In this document: positions 1 to 9,448 of the stretch, one piece after another | How the letters are laid out: each line of letters opens with the position of its first letter | Numbering within the stretch: the first letter of the stretch is position 1 | Assembly: GCA_014240165.1 (NCBI GenBank) | Contig: JAAZXM010000014.1 | Span: 1-64,000 of the forward strand | From: Myxococcales bacterium | Lineage (GTDB): Bacteria > Myxococcota_A > UBA9160 > UBA4427 | Length of the DNA stretch: 64,000 bases | Reading direction: 5' to 3' | The notes under the pieces: model-generated | The model's input: the letters and a program-made list of their open reading frames with translations, nothing else | Told to the model about the DNA's origin: nothing | Database searches by the model: none | Program-made: the position numbers and the translations under genes

Positions 1-1146
1 GCGCAGCAGCTGGAGCAGCAGCGGCGCCTCCGCGAGCAGGAGGAGCTGCGGCGGCGGCGCCAGCAACAGAAGCAGCAGGAAGAGTACCAGCACGTGCTCG
101 CGCAGCAGGTCCAGGAGCTTGCGGAGCGCGATTTCGTCTTCGACCGGCGCGCCCTTCACGCTTTCCAGCTGGGGCCGCACCCGGGTGAAGAGATCGTCGC
201 TCGAGAGCTGCTTGATGTAATGCTGACCCAGCCAGTCCAATTTGGGCGGCTCGGCCCGTGCCGGGGAGCGCCCCACATTCTCGAGGCTGAAGAGTTGCCC
301 GATTTCGTCGAGGGAGAAGATCTCGTCATCGCCATGGGACCAGCCCAGCCGGACGAGCCAATTCGTCAGCGCTTCGGGGAGGTAGCCCTCCGCTTGGAAT
401 TCCTGGATGGAAACGTTGTCCCGGCGCTTTGAAAGCTTCTTCCCCGATTCGCCCACGATCAGCGGCAGGTGGGCAAAGCGGGGAAGGGGGGCACCGAGCG
501 CTTGGTAGAGCGCGATCTGCAGGGAGGTATTCGGATGGTGGTCGGCCCCGCGGATGACGTGGCTGATCTCCATGTCAATATCGTCCACCACCACCGCCAG
601 ATTGTAGAGCGGGCTCCCATCGCCGCGCTGGATGATCGCGTCGCCGATTTGGCTGGCTTCCTGGCCGCTGGGCCCGAAGACCTCGTCGTCCCAAGCGAGG
701 GTGCCTGTATCGGGCACCCGGAGGCGCACGGTATGGGGGCCGCAATCCGGCCCCAGGCCCAATTCCCGGCAGCGACCGTCATAGGTGCCCGGGCCGCCGG
801 CGGCGAGACTGGCTTCCTTGCGCGCCTCGAGTTCCTCCCGGGAGCATTGGCAGCGGTAGGCCTTGCCCTGGCCCAGCAGCGACTCGATGGCCTCGAGGTG
901 CCTGTCGCGTCGTTCGGTCTGGCGGTGGGGGCCTTCGTCCCATTCCAGGCCGAGCCAACGCAGGCCGTCGAGAACGGCCTCCTCGGACTCTCGGGTGGAG
1001 CGCTCGAGATCGGTGTCCTCCACGCGGAGCACGAACTCGCCCCCGTGTCGGCGGGCGTGGGCCCAGTTGAAAAGGGCCGTCCGGGCGCTCCCCAGATGCA
1101 GGAACCCCGTGGGGCTGGGGGCGAATCGCGTACGGATCTTCGTCAT
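1..1146 (-). CDS. gltX: Glutamyl-tRNA synthetase (C-terminal part missing at window edge)
   Basis: Minus-strand translation from ATG at 1146: MTKIRTRFAPSPTGFLHLGSARTALFNW...GESGKKLSKRRDNVS, with the class I HIGH-like (PTGFLHLGS) and KLSKR motifs. The frame stays open to position 1, but GltX-like sequence ends near position 93. Confidence 0.93.
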   Translation of the reverse strand, partial: MTKIRTRFAPSPTGFLHLGSARTALFNWAHARRHGGEFVLRVEDTDLERSTRESEEAVLDGLRWLGLEWDEGPHRQTERRDRHLEAIESLLGQGKAYRCQCSREELEARKEASLAAGGPGTYDGRCRELGLGPDCGPHTVRLRVPDTGTLAWDDEVFGPSGQEASQIGDAIIQRGDGSPLYNLAVVVDDIDMEISHVIRGADHHPNTSLQIALYQALGAPLPRFAHLPLIVGESGKKLSKRRDNVSIQEFQAEGYLPEALTNWLVRLGWSHGDDEIFSLDEIGQLFSLENVGRSPARAEPPKLDWLGQHYIKQLSSDDLFTRVRPQLESVKGAPVEDEIALRKLLDLLREHVLVLFLLLLLLAPPPQLLLLAEAPLLLQLLR

Positions 1147-1285
1147 GGGCGGCGCAGCATACCGCAGCCCTTGGCGAGGCCTGGGGGCGTTTGCTATTCG
1201 GTGGGCCGCGAAAGCGTATTCGGAACCATACAAGTATTCGTAATTGAAAGGGAACTCCGATGGCTGGCCGCAAGGACAAGAAGCC

Positions 1286-1864
1286 ATGAAACTGGCCGTG
1301 GAGCGGTTGAAGGATGTCGCCGAAGCCTTTCACTACCGCATCAGTCGAGATTGGTGGGGGAAAGGCTTCGCCGATCTGGAGGCGTCCGGGGTGCGCCTGG
1401 ACGGGGAGCCGGAATTCGAGGTTCGGGCCCGCGCGCTGGGGGAAAAGGTCTATATCGAGGGCGAGTTCGAGGGATTTCTCGAGGCTGAATGCGGCCGCTG
1501 CACCAAGCGCTATCGTCACGCCCTTCGAGATTCCTTCCGGCTGGTTCTCGAGCCCCTGGGCAGCGACCGGCGACCGGCGGATCCCGAGGGCATGGAGGCA
1601 CTCGAGCGCAGCGGAATGTGCTTGGGGGAAGATCTGGAGACCGGCTGGTACCGTGGCGGGGAAATCGAGTTGGATGCGTTGTTCTCCGAGGTCATTTCCC
1701 TGGAGATCCCGCTTCAGCCCCTATGCGGCGAAGAATGTGCCGGGCTTTGCCCGGTTTGTGGAAGCATCCGAAGCGAAGAAAACTGCAACTGTGAAGACAT
1801 CAACCCCGCGTCCCCCTTCGCCGCATTGGCGAGCCTGAGGGGCAAGCGGGAAGGGAGTTCTTGA
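1286..1864 (+). CDS. yceD: YceD/DUF177 family protein upstream of rpmF
   Basis: [10 protein letters not shown]... with C-terminal ECGRCTKRY and [15 protein letters not shown] cysteine motifs typical of DUF177; directly precedes rpmF. ATG at 1286 preferred over the longer TTG frame at 1244. Confidence 0.85.
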   Translation: MKLAVERLKDVAEAFHYRISRDWWGKGFADLEASGVRLDGEPEFEVRARALGEKVYIEGEFEGFLEAECGRCTKRYRHALRDSFRLVLEPLGSDRRPADPEGMEALERSGMCLGEDLETGWYRGGEIELDALFSEVISLEIPLQPLCGEECAGLCPVCGSIRSEENCNCEDINPASPFAALASLRGKREGSS

Positions 1865-1865
1865 G

Positions 1866-2048
1866 ATGGCCGTCCCGAAAAGAAAAACATCCAAAGCCCG
1901 AAGGGACAAGCGCCGCAGTCACGACGGCCTGACGAACCCGCCCCGCAGTATCTGCCCGCAGTGCAACGCACCGAAACTTCCGCATAGGATTTGCGGTGAG
2001 TGCGGAAGCTATAAGGGGCGCACAGTGATCGAGACGGATCAGGACTGA
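1866..2048 (+). CDS. rpmF: 50S ribosomal protein L32
   Basis: [22 protein letters not shown]...[23 protein letters not shown], characteristic L32 with zinc ligands. Confidence 0.97.
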   Translation: MAVPKRKTSKARRDKRRSHDGLTNPPRSICPQCNAPKLPHRICGECGSYKGRTVIETDQD

Positions 2049-2053
2049 GCCAC

Positions 2054-2995
2054 GTGCTTGCGTTGCTTTTCCCCGGCCAGGGGTCCCAGGAAGTCGGGAT
2101 GGGCCAGGATGTCTTCGAGTCTTCCGCGGCCGCACGGGAGGTCTATTCCGCTGCCGATCGGGCCTTGGGCTTCGAGGTCTCCCGTCTCTGCTTCGAGGGG
2201 CCGGAAGAAGAACTCCGGCGGACCGAGAACCAACAGCCTGCGCTTCTGACCACAAGTATCGCCCTGTTGCGTGCGTTGGAGGAGAGCGAAGCCCTGAAAC
2301 CCGCATTCGTCGCGGGCCATAGCTTGGGCGAATACTCCGCCTTGGTGGCCTCGGGAGCGATTGCGTTCGAGGATGCCGTGCGCCTGGTGAATGCCCGGGG
2401 TCGCTACATGCAGGAGGCCGTGCCGGAGGGGAGCGGGGCGATGGCAGCGGTTCTGGGCTGCGCCGCCGCAGATGTCGCCGAGATCTGCGCCCAGGTCGCC
2501 TCCGAGAGCGGACAGGTGGTTTCGCCCGCCAACTACAACTCTCCCCAGCAGACCGTGATCGCGGGGGATGCCCAGGCGGTGGCGAAGGTTCGGGAAAAAG
2601 CCCTAGAGAGCGGTGCGAAGAAGGTGGTGGATTTGCCCGTCTCCGCCCCTTTTCATTGCGCATTGATGGCGCCAGCCGCCGAAAAGTTGGGCGTGAAGAT
2701 CAATGAAATCGACTTTCGCGACCCGAGTCCTCCCGTGGTGACCAATGTCGACGCTGCGCCCAACGCCGATGCGGCGCGAATTCCAGAATTGCTCCGTGAG
2801 CAAGTGACCGCCCCGGTTCGTTTTACGGAGATGGTCGAACGTTTGAAGGGAGAAGGCGTTACGCATTTCCTGGAGGTTGGGGCCGGCCGAGTTCTCAGTG
2901 GCCTCCTGGCCAGGATTGATCGTCGCAGCCAGCGCGAGAGCCTTTCGTCAGCGGCGGATCTCGAAAATGCTCGAAAATTCCTCGCGGATAGCTGA
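2054..2995 (+). CDS. fabD: Malonyl-CoA:ACP transacylase
   Basis: GTG start; LLFPGQGSQEVGMG, GHSLGEYSALVASG active-site Ser motif, VSAPFHCALM. Confidence 0.96.
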   Translation: MLALLFPGQGSQEVGMGQDVFESSAAAREVYSAADRALGFEVSRLCFEGPEEELRRTENQQPALLTTSIALLRALEESEALKPAFVAGHSLGEYSALVASGAIAFEDAVRLVNARGRYMQEAVPEGSGAMAAVLGCAAADVAEICAQVASESGQVVSPANYNSPQQTVIAGDAQAVAKVREKALESGAKKVVDLPVSAPFHCALMAPAAEKLGVKINEIDFRDPSPPVVTNVDAAPNADAARIPELLREQVTAPVRFTEMVERLKGEGVTHFLEVGAGRVLSGLLARIDRRSQRESLSSAADLENARKFLADS

Positions 2996-3100
2996 GGAAT
3001 CTTGTCCTCTTTAGGACAGTGCTATGGTTCGGACCTCGCCGTTGAGGTTCGAACGGTGCGGGCCCGGTGAAGCCGGTTTTTCGTTTGGAGGGAGTGGTCC

Positions 3101-3337
3101 ATGTCACTGGAAGTTCGCGTGACCGATTTGATCGTCGAACAGCTCGGCGTATCCCGGGATGAGGTTATTACGACCGCTTCGTTCGTCGATGATTTGGGAG
3201 CCGACTCCCTCGACATCGTCGAGTTGGTCATGTCCATGGAAGAGTCCTTCGATATCGAAATTCCGGACGATGACGCCGAAAAGATGCAAACCATCGGGGA
3301 TGCGGTCAGCTACCTGAAAGAACGCCTGGAGAGCTGA
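3101..3337 (+). CDS. acpP: Acyl carrier protein
   Basis: [14 protein letters not shown] phosphopantetheine attachment motif; about 78 aa. Confidence 0.97.
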   Translation: MSLEVRVTDLIVEQLGVSRDEVITTASFVDDLGADSLDIVELVMSMEESFDIEIPDDDAEKMQTIGDAVSYLKERLES

Positions 3338-3342
3338 CTCCC

Positions 3343-4602
3343 ATGGCAGGGGAATCGGCCCGGGCCAGACGGGTGGTGGTGACCGGGGTCGGCTGCGTGA
3401 CTCCCCTGGGTCCGAATTATTCGGCGACCCTCGACGCGGCTTTGGCGGGTCGGTCCGGAGTGGGCCCGATCACGCAATTCGACGCCACGGATTTTTCCTG
3501 CCAGATCGCCGCCGAAGTGCCTGGCGACGTGAAACCGAAAGTTCTGGCAGCGCGAGATCTGCGCCGGACGAATCGATGTGTGCTCTTCGCCCTGGAGGCC
3601 GCTGCCGAAGCGCTCTCGGACGCAGCCCTGGTGATCGATGATGAGAATCGGGATCGCGTGGGCGTGGCCATCGGCTCCGGCATCGGGGGCCTGGGAACGA
3701 TTCTCGAAAACGATGCGGTCCTTCGCGACAAGGGACCGCGCCGGGTTTCGCCCTTCACCATTCCCATGGGCATCGTGAATATGTCGAGCGGAATGATTTC
3801 CGTTCATCATGGGGCGCGCGGGCCCAACGTCTCTCATGTCACCGCTTGCGCCTCGGGTTCCCACTCCATCGGAGAGGGGGCCGAGTTGATTCGCAGGGGG
3901 CAGGCGGATGCCATGATCGTGGGCGGGGCCGAGGCTCCGATCCTCGGGGTGACGGTGGCGGGTTTTGCGTCCATGAAAGCGGTGAGTACCCGAAACGAGG
4001 CGCCCCAGGCTGCGAGTCGTCCCTTTGATCGCGGGCGAGATGGCTTCGTGGTGGGGGAGGGCGCGGGGATTCTCGTGCTGGAAGACTTGGAGTACGCCCG
4101 CGCGCGTGGAGCCTCGATCCGGGCCGAAGTACTGGGCTATGGGGCCACGGCGGACGCCACCCATATGGTGGCGCCTGACCCTGCCGGGGAAGGGGCCTCG
4201 CGCTGCATGGAGCGGGCCCTGGTCGACGCGGGCCTGGCACCCGAGCGGGTGGATTATGTGAACGCCCACGCCACCAGCACCCCCGCCGGCGACATGGCCG
4301 AGGTGGCCGCTCTGCGGCGGACGTTCGGCTCCCATCTGGAGCGTCTGCCAGTTTCCTCCACCAAGTCCATGACCGGACATCTGCTGGGCGCTGCTGGCGG
4401 GGTCGAAGCGATCCTCGCCATCGGGGCCCTGGAAAAGCATTGCCTGCCCCCGACGATCAACCTGGACGATCCCGACCCGGATTGCGATCTGGATCATGTG
4501 ACTCGGACCATGCGCCGGGCGGAGGTGAGCGTCGTGCTCTCGAATTCCTTTGGCTTCGGTGGTACGAATGCTTCCCTGATCCTCGGCGTGAACGGAATCT
4601 GA
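3343..4602 (+). CDS. fabF: Beta-ketoacyl-ACP synthase II
   Basis: RRVVVTGVGCVTPLG, ACASGSHSIGEGAELI (Cys active site), NAHATSTPAGD, KSMTGHLLGAAGG, SFGFGGTNASL. Confidence 0.96.
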   Translation: MAGESARARRVVVTGVGCVTPLGPNYSATLDAALAGRSGVGPITQFDATDFSCQIAAEVPGDVKPKVLAARDLRRTNRCVLFALEAAAEALSDAALVIDDENRDRVGVAIGSGIGGLGTILENDAVLRDKGPRRVSPFTIPMGIVNMSSGMISVHHGARGPNVSHVTACASGSHSIGEGAELIRRGQADAMIVGGAEAPILGVTVAGFASMKAVSTRNEAPQAASRPFDRGRDGFVVGEGAGILVLEDLEYARARGASIRAEVLGYGATADATHMVAPDPAGEGASRCMERALVDAGLAPERVDYVNAHATSTPAGDMAEVAALRRTFGSHLERLPVSSTKSMTGHLLGAAGGVEAILAIGALEKHCLPPTINLDDPDPDCDLDHVTRTMRRAEVSVVLSNSFGFGGTNASLILGVNGI

Positions 4603-4731
4603 AGGGATCGGCCGGACAAAGGTTCCTCCCCCGGACTCTGGGGATCATCGCCGCTATGCTTGCCCCGCCGGGCATGCCCGGCCAACCCGCAAGGGGCCGA
4701 CCCGCTGCTCGGCTCTCCCTGGAAGGAATTC

Positions 4732-6003
4732 ATGGATCGTTCACCGACTCCCGAACTCGATGTCACCGACCCGGAGGTGGCGGATTGGGTGCGCTTGGAG
4801 GGCCGGCGTCAGGGCCTTTCCATCGAGCTGATCGCTTCGGAAAATTTCGTTTCCGAAGCCGTTCTCGAAGCCGTGGGCAGCGTGCTTACGAACAAATACG
4901 CCGAAGGCTATCCCGGCAGGCGCTATTACGGGGGCTGCGAATTCGTCGACGAGGTCGAGAACCTCGCCATCGAGCGGGCCAAGCAGCTCTTCGGTGTCGA
5001 CCATGCCAACGTGCAACCGCACTCGGGTTCTCAAGCGAACGCCGCGGTCTACCACGCGCTCCTCGACCCCGGGGATACGATTCTCGCCATGAATCTCGAT
5101 CACGGCGGCCACCTCACCCATGGGAGCCCGGTCAATTTTTCGGGCAAGACCTATCAAATCGTTCCCTACGGAGTCAGCCAGGAGACCGAGTGTATCGACA
5201 TGGACCAGGTGCGAAGCCTGGCCCTGGAGCATCGGCCCAAGTTGATTCAATGCGGCGCCACCGCCTATTCCCGCACGATCGACTTTGCTGCTTTTCGCGC
5301 AGTGGCGGACGAAGTGGGGGCGCTTCTCTTCGCCGATATCGCCCATATCGCGGGTCTGGTCGCGACCGGGGTTCATCCGAGCCCGGCGGGGCTGGCCCAG
5401 GTCTTTACCACCACGACACATAAGACGCTTCGCGGCCCCCGCGGCGGCTTGATTCTCTGCGACGATTTCCTGGCCAAGAAGATCAACAGCGCGATCTTCC
5501 CCGGGCTTCAGGGCGGTCCCTTGATGCACGTGATTGCCGGCAAGGCCGTCGCGCTCAAGGAAGCCATTTCGCCCGCGTTCAAGGATTATTGTCGTCAGAT
5601 CGTCGCCAACGCCCGCGCCCTGGCCGAGGCCGTCGGGTCGATGGACTACAAGATCGTTTCCGGCGGAACCGACAATCACCTCTTTCTGCTTTCCCTGGTG
5701 GACCGCGATACCACGGGCAAGGCCGCCCAATTGGCCCTGGACCGGGCGGGAATCACGGCGAACAAGAACATGGTGCCCTTCGATCCCCGCAAGCCCATGG
5801 TGACCTCGGGCGTGCGCATCGGAACCCCCGCCGTAACGACACGGGGAATGCGGGAGCCCGAGATGGCCGAAGTCGCCGAATTTCTCAACCGGGTGCTTCG
5901 GAATCCCGGCGATGTCGAGGAGCTCGACCGTATTCGCGCCGATGTGGAAGCGCTTTGCCGACGGTTTCCGCTCTACGCCCATCGCTGGAGCGATCAGGAC
6001 TGA
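4732..6003 (+). CDS. glyA: Serine hydroxymethyltransferase
   Basis: [10 protein letters not shown]...[46 protein letters not shown]-lysine motif. The ORF track start at 4660 looks too long. Confidence 0.96.
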   Translation: MDRSPTPELDVTDPEVADWVRLEGRRQGLSIELIASENFVSEAVLEAVGSVLTNKYAEGYPGRRYYGGCEFVDEVENLAIERAKQLFGVDHANVQPHSGSQANAAVYHALLDPGDTILAMNLDHGGHLTHGSPVNFSGKTYQIVPYGVSQETECIDMDQVRSLALEHRPKLIQCGATAYSRTIDFAAFRAVADEVGALLFADIAHIAGLVATGVHPSPAGLAQVFTTTTHKTLRGPRGGLILCDDFLAKKINSAIFPGLQGGPLMHVIAGKAVALKEAISPAFKDYCRQIVANARALAEAVGSMDYKIVSGGTDNHLFLLSLVDRDTTGKAAQLALDRAGITANKNMVPFDPRKPMVTSGVRIGTPAVTTRGMREPEMAEVAEFLNRVLRNPGDVEELDRIRADVEALCRRFPLYAHRWSDQD

Positions 6004-6006
6004 AGC

Positions 6007-6474
6007 GTGCGGTGCCCATCCTGCGGCGACGAGACGACCCGGGTGATCGATACCCGTGTGGGCCGTGACGGGGAAGAAATTCGCCGCCGCCGCGCTTGCG
6101 AGGAATGCGGTCGCCGATTTACCACCCGGGAAAGGCTCGAGGTTTCGCTTCCCCAGATCATCAAGAGCGATCAGCGACGCGAGGAATACGTGCGGCAGAA
6201 ATTGCTGGACGGAGTCACCCGCGCCTGCGTGAAGCGCCCGGTATCAGCCGACGCCATCGCCCGCCTCGCCGACCGGGTCGAGGCCTGGCTTCACGAAGGT
6301 GGGGAGCGCGAGGTCTCGAGCCGAAGCATCGGGGATCGGGTGATGGATGAACTCAAGGCCTTGGACTCCCTGGCGGCGATTCGTTTTGCATCGGTCTACC
6401 AGGGCTTCGAGAGCACCGCGGATTACGCCGCCTTCATGGCCGATCTGGAAGGCGAACCGGGGGCAGGGCGATGA
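6007..6474 (+). CDS. nrdR: Transcriptional repressor NrdR
   Basis: MRCPSCGDETTRVIDTRVGRDGEEIRRRRACEECGRRFTTRERLE: zinc ribbon plus ATP-cone. Confidence 0.96.
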   Translation: MRCPSCGDETTRVIDTRVGRDGEEIRRRRACEECGRRFTTRERLEVSLPQIIKSDQRREEYVRQKLLDGVTRACVKRPVSADAIARLADRVEAWLHEGGEREVSSRSIGDRVMDELKALDSLAAIRFASVYQGFESTADYAAFMADLEGEPGAGR

Positions 6475-7607
6475 GGGGCCGCGCGGCCATCGAAGCCCAT
6501 CTGCGCCTGGCGCTGAAGAGCGCTCGCCGGGGTGAGGGGCGGACCTACCCGAATCCGAGCGTGGGCGCCGTGGTCTTCAAGGGGGCGGAGATTCTGGGAA
6601 GGGGCTTTACGCGGCCCGCCGGCGGCCCCCATGCCGAGGTGGTTGCGCTGCGCCAAGCAGGGCGCCGGCACGGCGCGCGCGCGCTTCGCGGGGCTTCCAT
6701 CGGGGTCACCCTCGAGCCCTGCTGCTTCGAGGGGCGGACGGCTCCGTGTACCCAGGCGATCATCGACGCGGGTATTTCAAGGGTCTACGTCGGCTGCCGG
6801 GATCCGCATCCGCGGGTTTCCGGGCGGGGCGTGGCCAAGCTCCGAAGGGCGGGTATCCAGGTTGAAGTCGGGATCGAAGAAGCGGCCTGCCGAGAGCATC
6901 ACCGGGGTTTTTTCTCCGTCCATCAGCGGGGCCGGCCCTTCGTGACCCTCAAGCTCGCTACCACCCTCGACGGGCGAATCGCCACGGCGTCCGGGGACTC
7001 TCGTTGGATCACGGGCCCGAGCGCCCGGGCGTGGGTCCACCGTCTGCGGGCCCGCACCGATGGCATCATGGTGGGTTCGGGCACGGCCCTGGCCGACGAT
7101 CCAGCACTCACCGCGCGCCGGGGGAATCGCGTTGTCGCGACGCCCGTTCGCGTGCTGGTGGACTCACGGCTGCGGGTGCCGGCAAGCGCTCGGCTCTATG
7201 CCGGCGGTGAGGGCAGCCGCACCCTGGTCTTGACCCGCAAGGGGGCCAGGGGCCGGCGCGCTCTGGAAGCGGCGGGCGCCGAATTGCTCGACCTGCCCGG
7301 CGCCGCGGGTGCGCTCAACCTGCCCGCTGGCCTGAGGGCCCTGGCGGATGCCGGGCTCACCACTTTGCTCGTGGAGGGGGGCGGCGTACTCGGGGCGGCC
7401 CTGCTGCGCGCGGATCTGGTTGACGAGATACACTGGCTGCTGGCACCGCGTCTCATCGGGGGCGATGGCCATGCGGCCCTGGCCGGGCTTGGCGTCGTTG
7501 GCCTTTCCCAGGCGCCGAAACTCGATGCTTGGCGGGTGGGTCGTCTGGGCGCAGATATTCACATCCAGGCGCGCCCGCGGGCGGCCAAGGGAGGCCGAAA
7601 AAAGTGA
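6471..7607 (+). CDS. ribD: Bifunctional riboflavin deaminase/reductase
   Basis: HAEVVAL and EPCCFEGRTAPC zinc deaminase motifs; TLKLATTLDGRIATASGDSRWITG reductase domain. Confidence 0.95.
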   Translation: MRGRAAIEAHLRLALKSARRGEGRTYPNPSVGAVVFKGAEILGRGFTRPAGGPHAEVVALRQAGRRHGARALRGASIGVTLEPCCFEGRTAPCTQAIIDAGISRVYVGCRDPHPRVSGRGVAKLRRAGIQVEVGIEEAACREHHRGFFSVHQRGRPFVTLKLATTLDGRIATASGDSRWITGPSARAWVHRLRARTDGIMVGSGTALADDPALTARRGNRVVATPVRVLVDSRLRVPASARLYAGGEGSRTLVLTRKGARGRRALEAAGAELLDLPGAAGALNLPAGLRALADAGLTTLLVEGGGVLGAALLRADLVDEIHWLLAPRLIGGDGHAALAGLGVVGLSQAPKLDAWRVGRLGADIHIQARPRAAKGGRKK

Positions 7608-8092
7608 ACGTCTACCCCTCGGATCTCGATGCCAGCGGCCTGACTTTCGCGGTGGTGGTCTCCCGCTTCAACCATCTAGTCAGCACGGCCTTGCTCGAGG
7701 GGTGCGAACGGATCTTGGCCGAGCGCGGCGCAGCCGCCGAAGCGGTCGACGTCGCCTGGGTCCCGGGTGCTTTCGAGATTCCCTTGGCGGCGCGGGCCCT
7801 GGCGGGCAGCGGCCGTTACGCCGCGGTGATTGTCCTGGGCTCGGTGATTCGGGGCGGGACGCCGCATTTCGACTACGTCTGCCGGGGGGTGACCGACGGC
7901 ATCGGCGAGGTCATGCGCGACACCGGGATCCCGGTGGCCTTCGGGGTTCTGACCACCGATGACATCGAACAGGCCCTGGACCGCTGCGGGGGGCAGCACG
8001 GGCATAAGGGTGAGGAGGTCGCCCTGGCGGCCATCGAGATGGCACGCCTATGTGGCCGACTCGTCCATCCGCCCGAGGGCCAGGGCGAGTGA
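7604..8092 (+). CDS. ribH: 6,7-dimethyl-8-ribityllumazine synthase
   Basis: GTG start overlapping the ribD stop; VVVSRFNHLVSTALLEGC, WVPGAFEIPLAAR, LGSVIRGGTPHFDYVC. Confidence 0.95.
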   Translation: MNVYPSDLDASGLTFAVVVSRFNHLVSTALLEGCERILAERGAAAEAVDVAWVPGAFEIPLAARALAGSGRYAAVIVLGSVIRGGTPHFDYVCRGVTDGIGEVMRDTGIPVAFGVLTTDDIEQALDRCGGQHGHKGEEVALAAIEMARLCGRLVHPPEGQGE

Positions 8093-8100
8093 AGGAGTCG

Positions 8101-8586
8101 ATGCCCGCCTCCTCGCGCCGCAGGGCCCGCGAGGTGGCTCTGCAGGTTCTTTACGCCATCGATCTCGGCGATCGCTCTGCCCAGCGCCGGGCCGAGGCTT
8201 CCCAGGACCCGTCCGAAGAGGGCGCGGGACCCGATCCAAGCGGGCCCGAGCAGGCATTCGACGCAGTGGCGACGAATTTCGAGATGCCCGAGGGGGCGCG
8301 GGATTTTGCCCGCGAACTCGTGCAGAAGGTTCAGGGTCATCTGGCGGAGTTGGACGCGTCGATCAGCCAATACTCAGCGAATTGGCGTATCGAGCGCATG
8401 GCCGCCGTCGACCGCAATATTCTCCGCCTGGGCGCGTACGAACTGGCCCACACCGCGACCCCGGCTCCGGTGATTCTCAACGAAGCCGTGGACCTGGCCC
8501 GGCGCTTCAGCCACGAGCCCTCGCCCTCTTTTGTGAACGGAATCCTCGACGCGGTGGCCCATGGCGTGCGAGAGTTGGAAACGTGA
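8101..8586 (+). CDS. nusB: Transcription antitermination factor NusB
   Basis: MPASSRRRAREVALQVLYAID..., VDRNILRLGAYEL, VILNEAVDLARRFS, SPSFVNGILDAVA. Confidence 0.94.
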   Translation: MPASSRRRAREVALQVLYAIDLGDRSAQRRAEASQDPSEEGAGPDPSGPEQAFDAVATNFEMPEGARDFARELVQKVQGHLAELDASISQYSANWRIERMAAVDRNILRLGAYELAHTATPAPVILNEAVDLARRFSHEPSPSFVNGILDAVAHGVRELET

Positions 8587-9218
8587 AGTCCCATTTTGAA
8601 ATCGGGTTGGAGTCCCTCCCCCTCGACGGCATCGATGCCGAACTCGTCGTGGCCGGCTTCTTCGTTGAGGATCGTCCTCTGCGGGGCGGAGCGGGGCGAG
8701 TGGACTGGCGCCTTTGCGGGATGGTTTCAGAGATGCTCGTGCGCGAAGAGATTGCCGCCGAGCGCGGGTCCGCCCTGCTGATTGCTGGCCCCGGGGCCTT
8801 CAAGGCGCCGCGGATTCTGCTGCTCGGGCTGGGGGCGCGGGCCGACTTTGCGCTCACCGTGGCCCAGGACACGATGCGCGAGGCCATGGTGCGTTGTTTC
8901 GATCTCGGGGTGAATCGTGTGGCCTTCGCGCCGCTCGGTATTGCCTCGGATGATTTCGTGAGGCATGCGGCGGCCGTGGTGGGCGGGGCCGCCGAGGCCA
9001 TTCGTTCCTACGACACGAACTCCGACATTCCGATGGATTTCGAAGTTTTGCTTTCCCTTCCGGAGTCGGCCCTGGAAACTGCCTCGAAGGCTCTGGACAG
9101 CGCGGTGGAGGCTTTCGAGGAGCCCGGCATCGTGACCCGTCCGGCTCCTCTTCGTCAGCATCGACCCTCGCCGCTGCGAGGCGGGCCAGGAAGAGGCACG
9201 ATCCAAGCCCTCCCCTGA
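8583..9218 (+). CDS. Peptidase M17 (leucyl aminopeptidase) N-terminal domain-only protein
   Basis: GTG start overlapping nusB; 211 aa: LLIAGPGAFKAPRILLLGLGARADF...AMVRCFDLGVNRVAFAPLG resembles the M17 N-terminal (macro-like) domain; no catalytic C-terminal domain follows before the stop. Confidence 0.65.
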   Translation: MKSHFEIGLESLPLDGIDAELVVAGFFVEDRPLRGGAGRVDWRLCGMVSEMLVREEIAAERGSALLIAGPGAFKAPRILLLGLGARADFALTVAQDTMREAMVRCFDLGVNRVAFAPLGIASDDFVRHAAAVVGGAAEAIRSYDTNSDIPMDFEVLLSLPESALETASKALDSAVEAFEEPGIVTRPAPLRQHRPSPLRGGPGRGTIQALP

Positions 9219-9448
9219 TCGGCCGCCGAAAGCGAGTTGCAGGTTCCCCGCGCCCGGCCCGCCGAGTCGCGTCGGGCGGCGGATGAACTCAAGAATCGCG
9301 GTGCGCGGCCGATATTTTGGGAAGCCCGGTTTGCCAGGAAATCCGAAGGTTTGAGGGTTGATTGCGCGGGAGGCATTGCCGGCAGGTGGGAGCATTCCTG
9401 TCCCGGGCCCCGCGCTCGTTTCGTATACCTGAACGAAGGAGATGGTCG

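Noticed and set aside
469-1488. 339-aa plus-strand ORF opposite gltX
   Set aside because: gltX motifs on the minus strand are clear; the plus frame also runs into the yceD region out of frame.
7959-8582. N-terminal extension of the M17-N ORF
   Set aside because: Overlaps ribH and nusB in another frame; the GTG at 8583 fits the operon.
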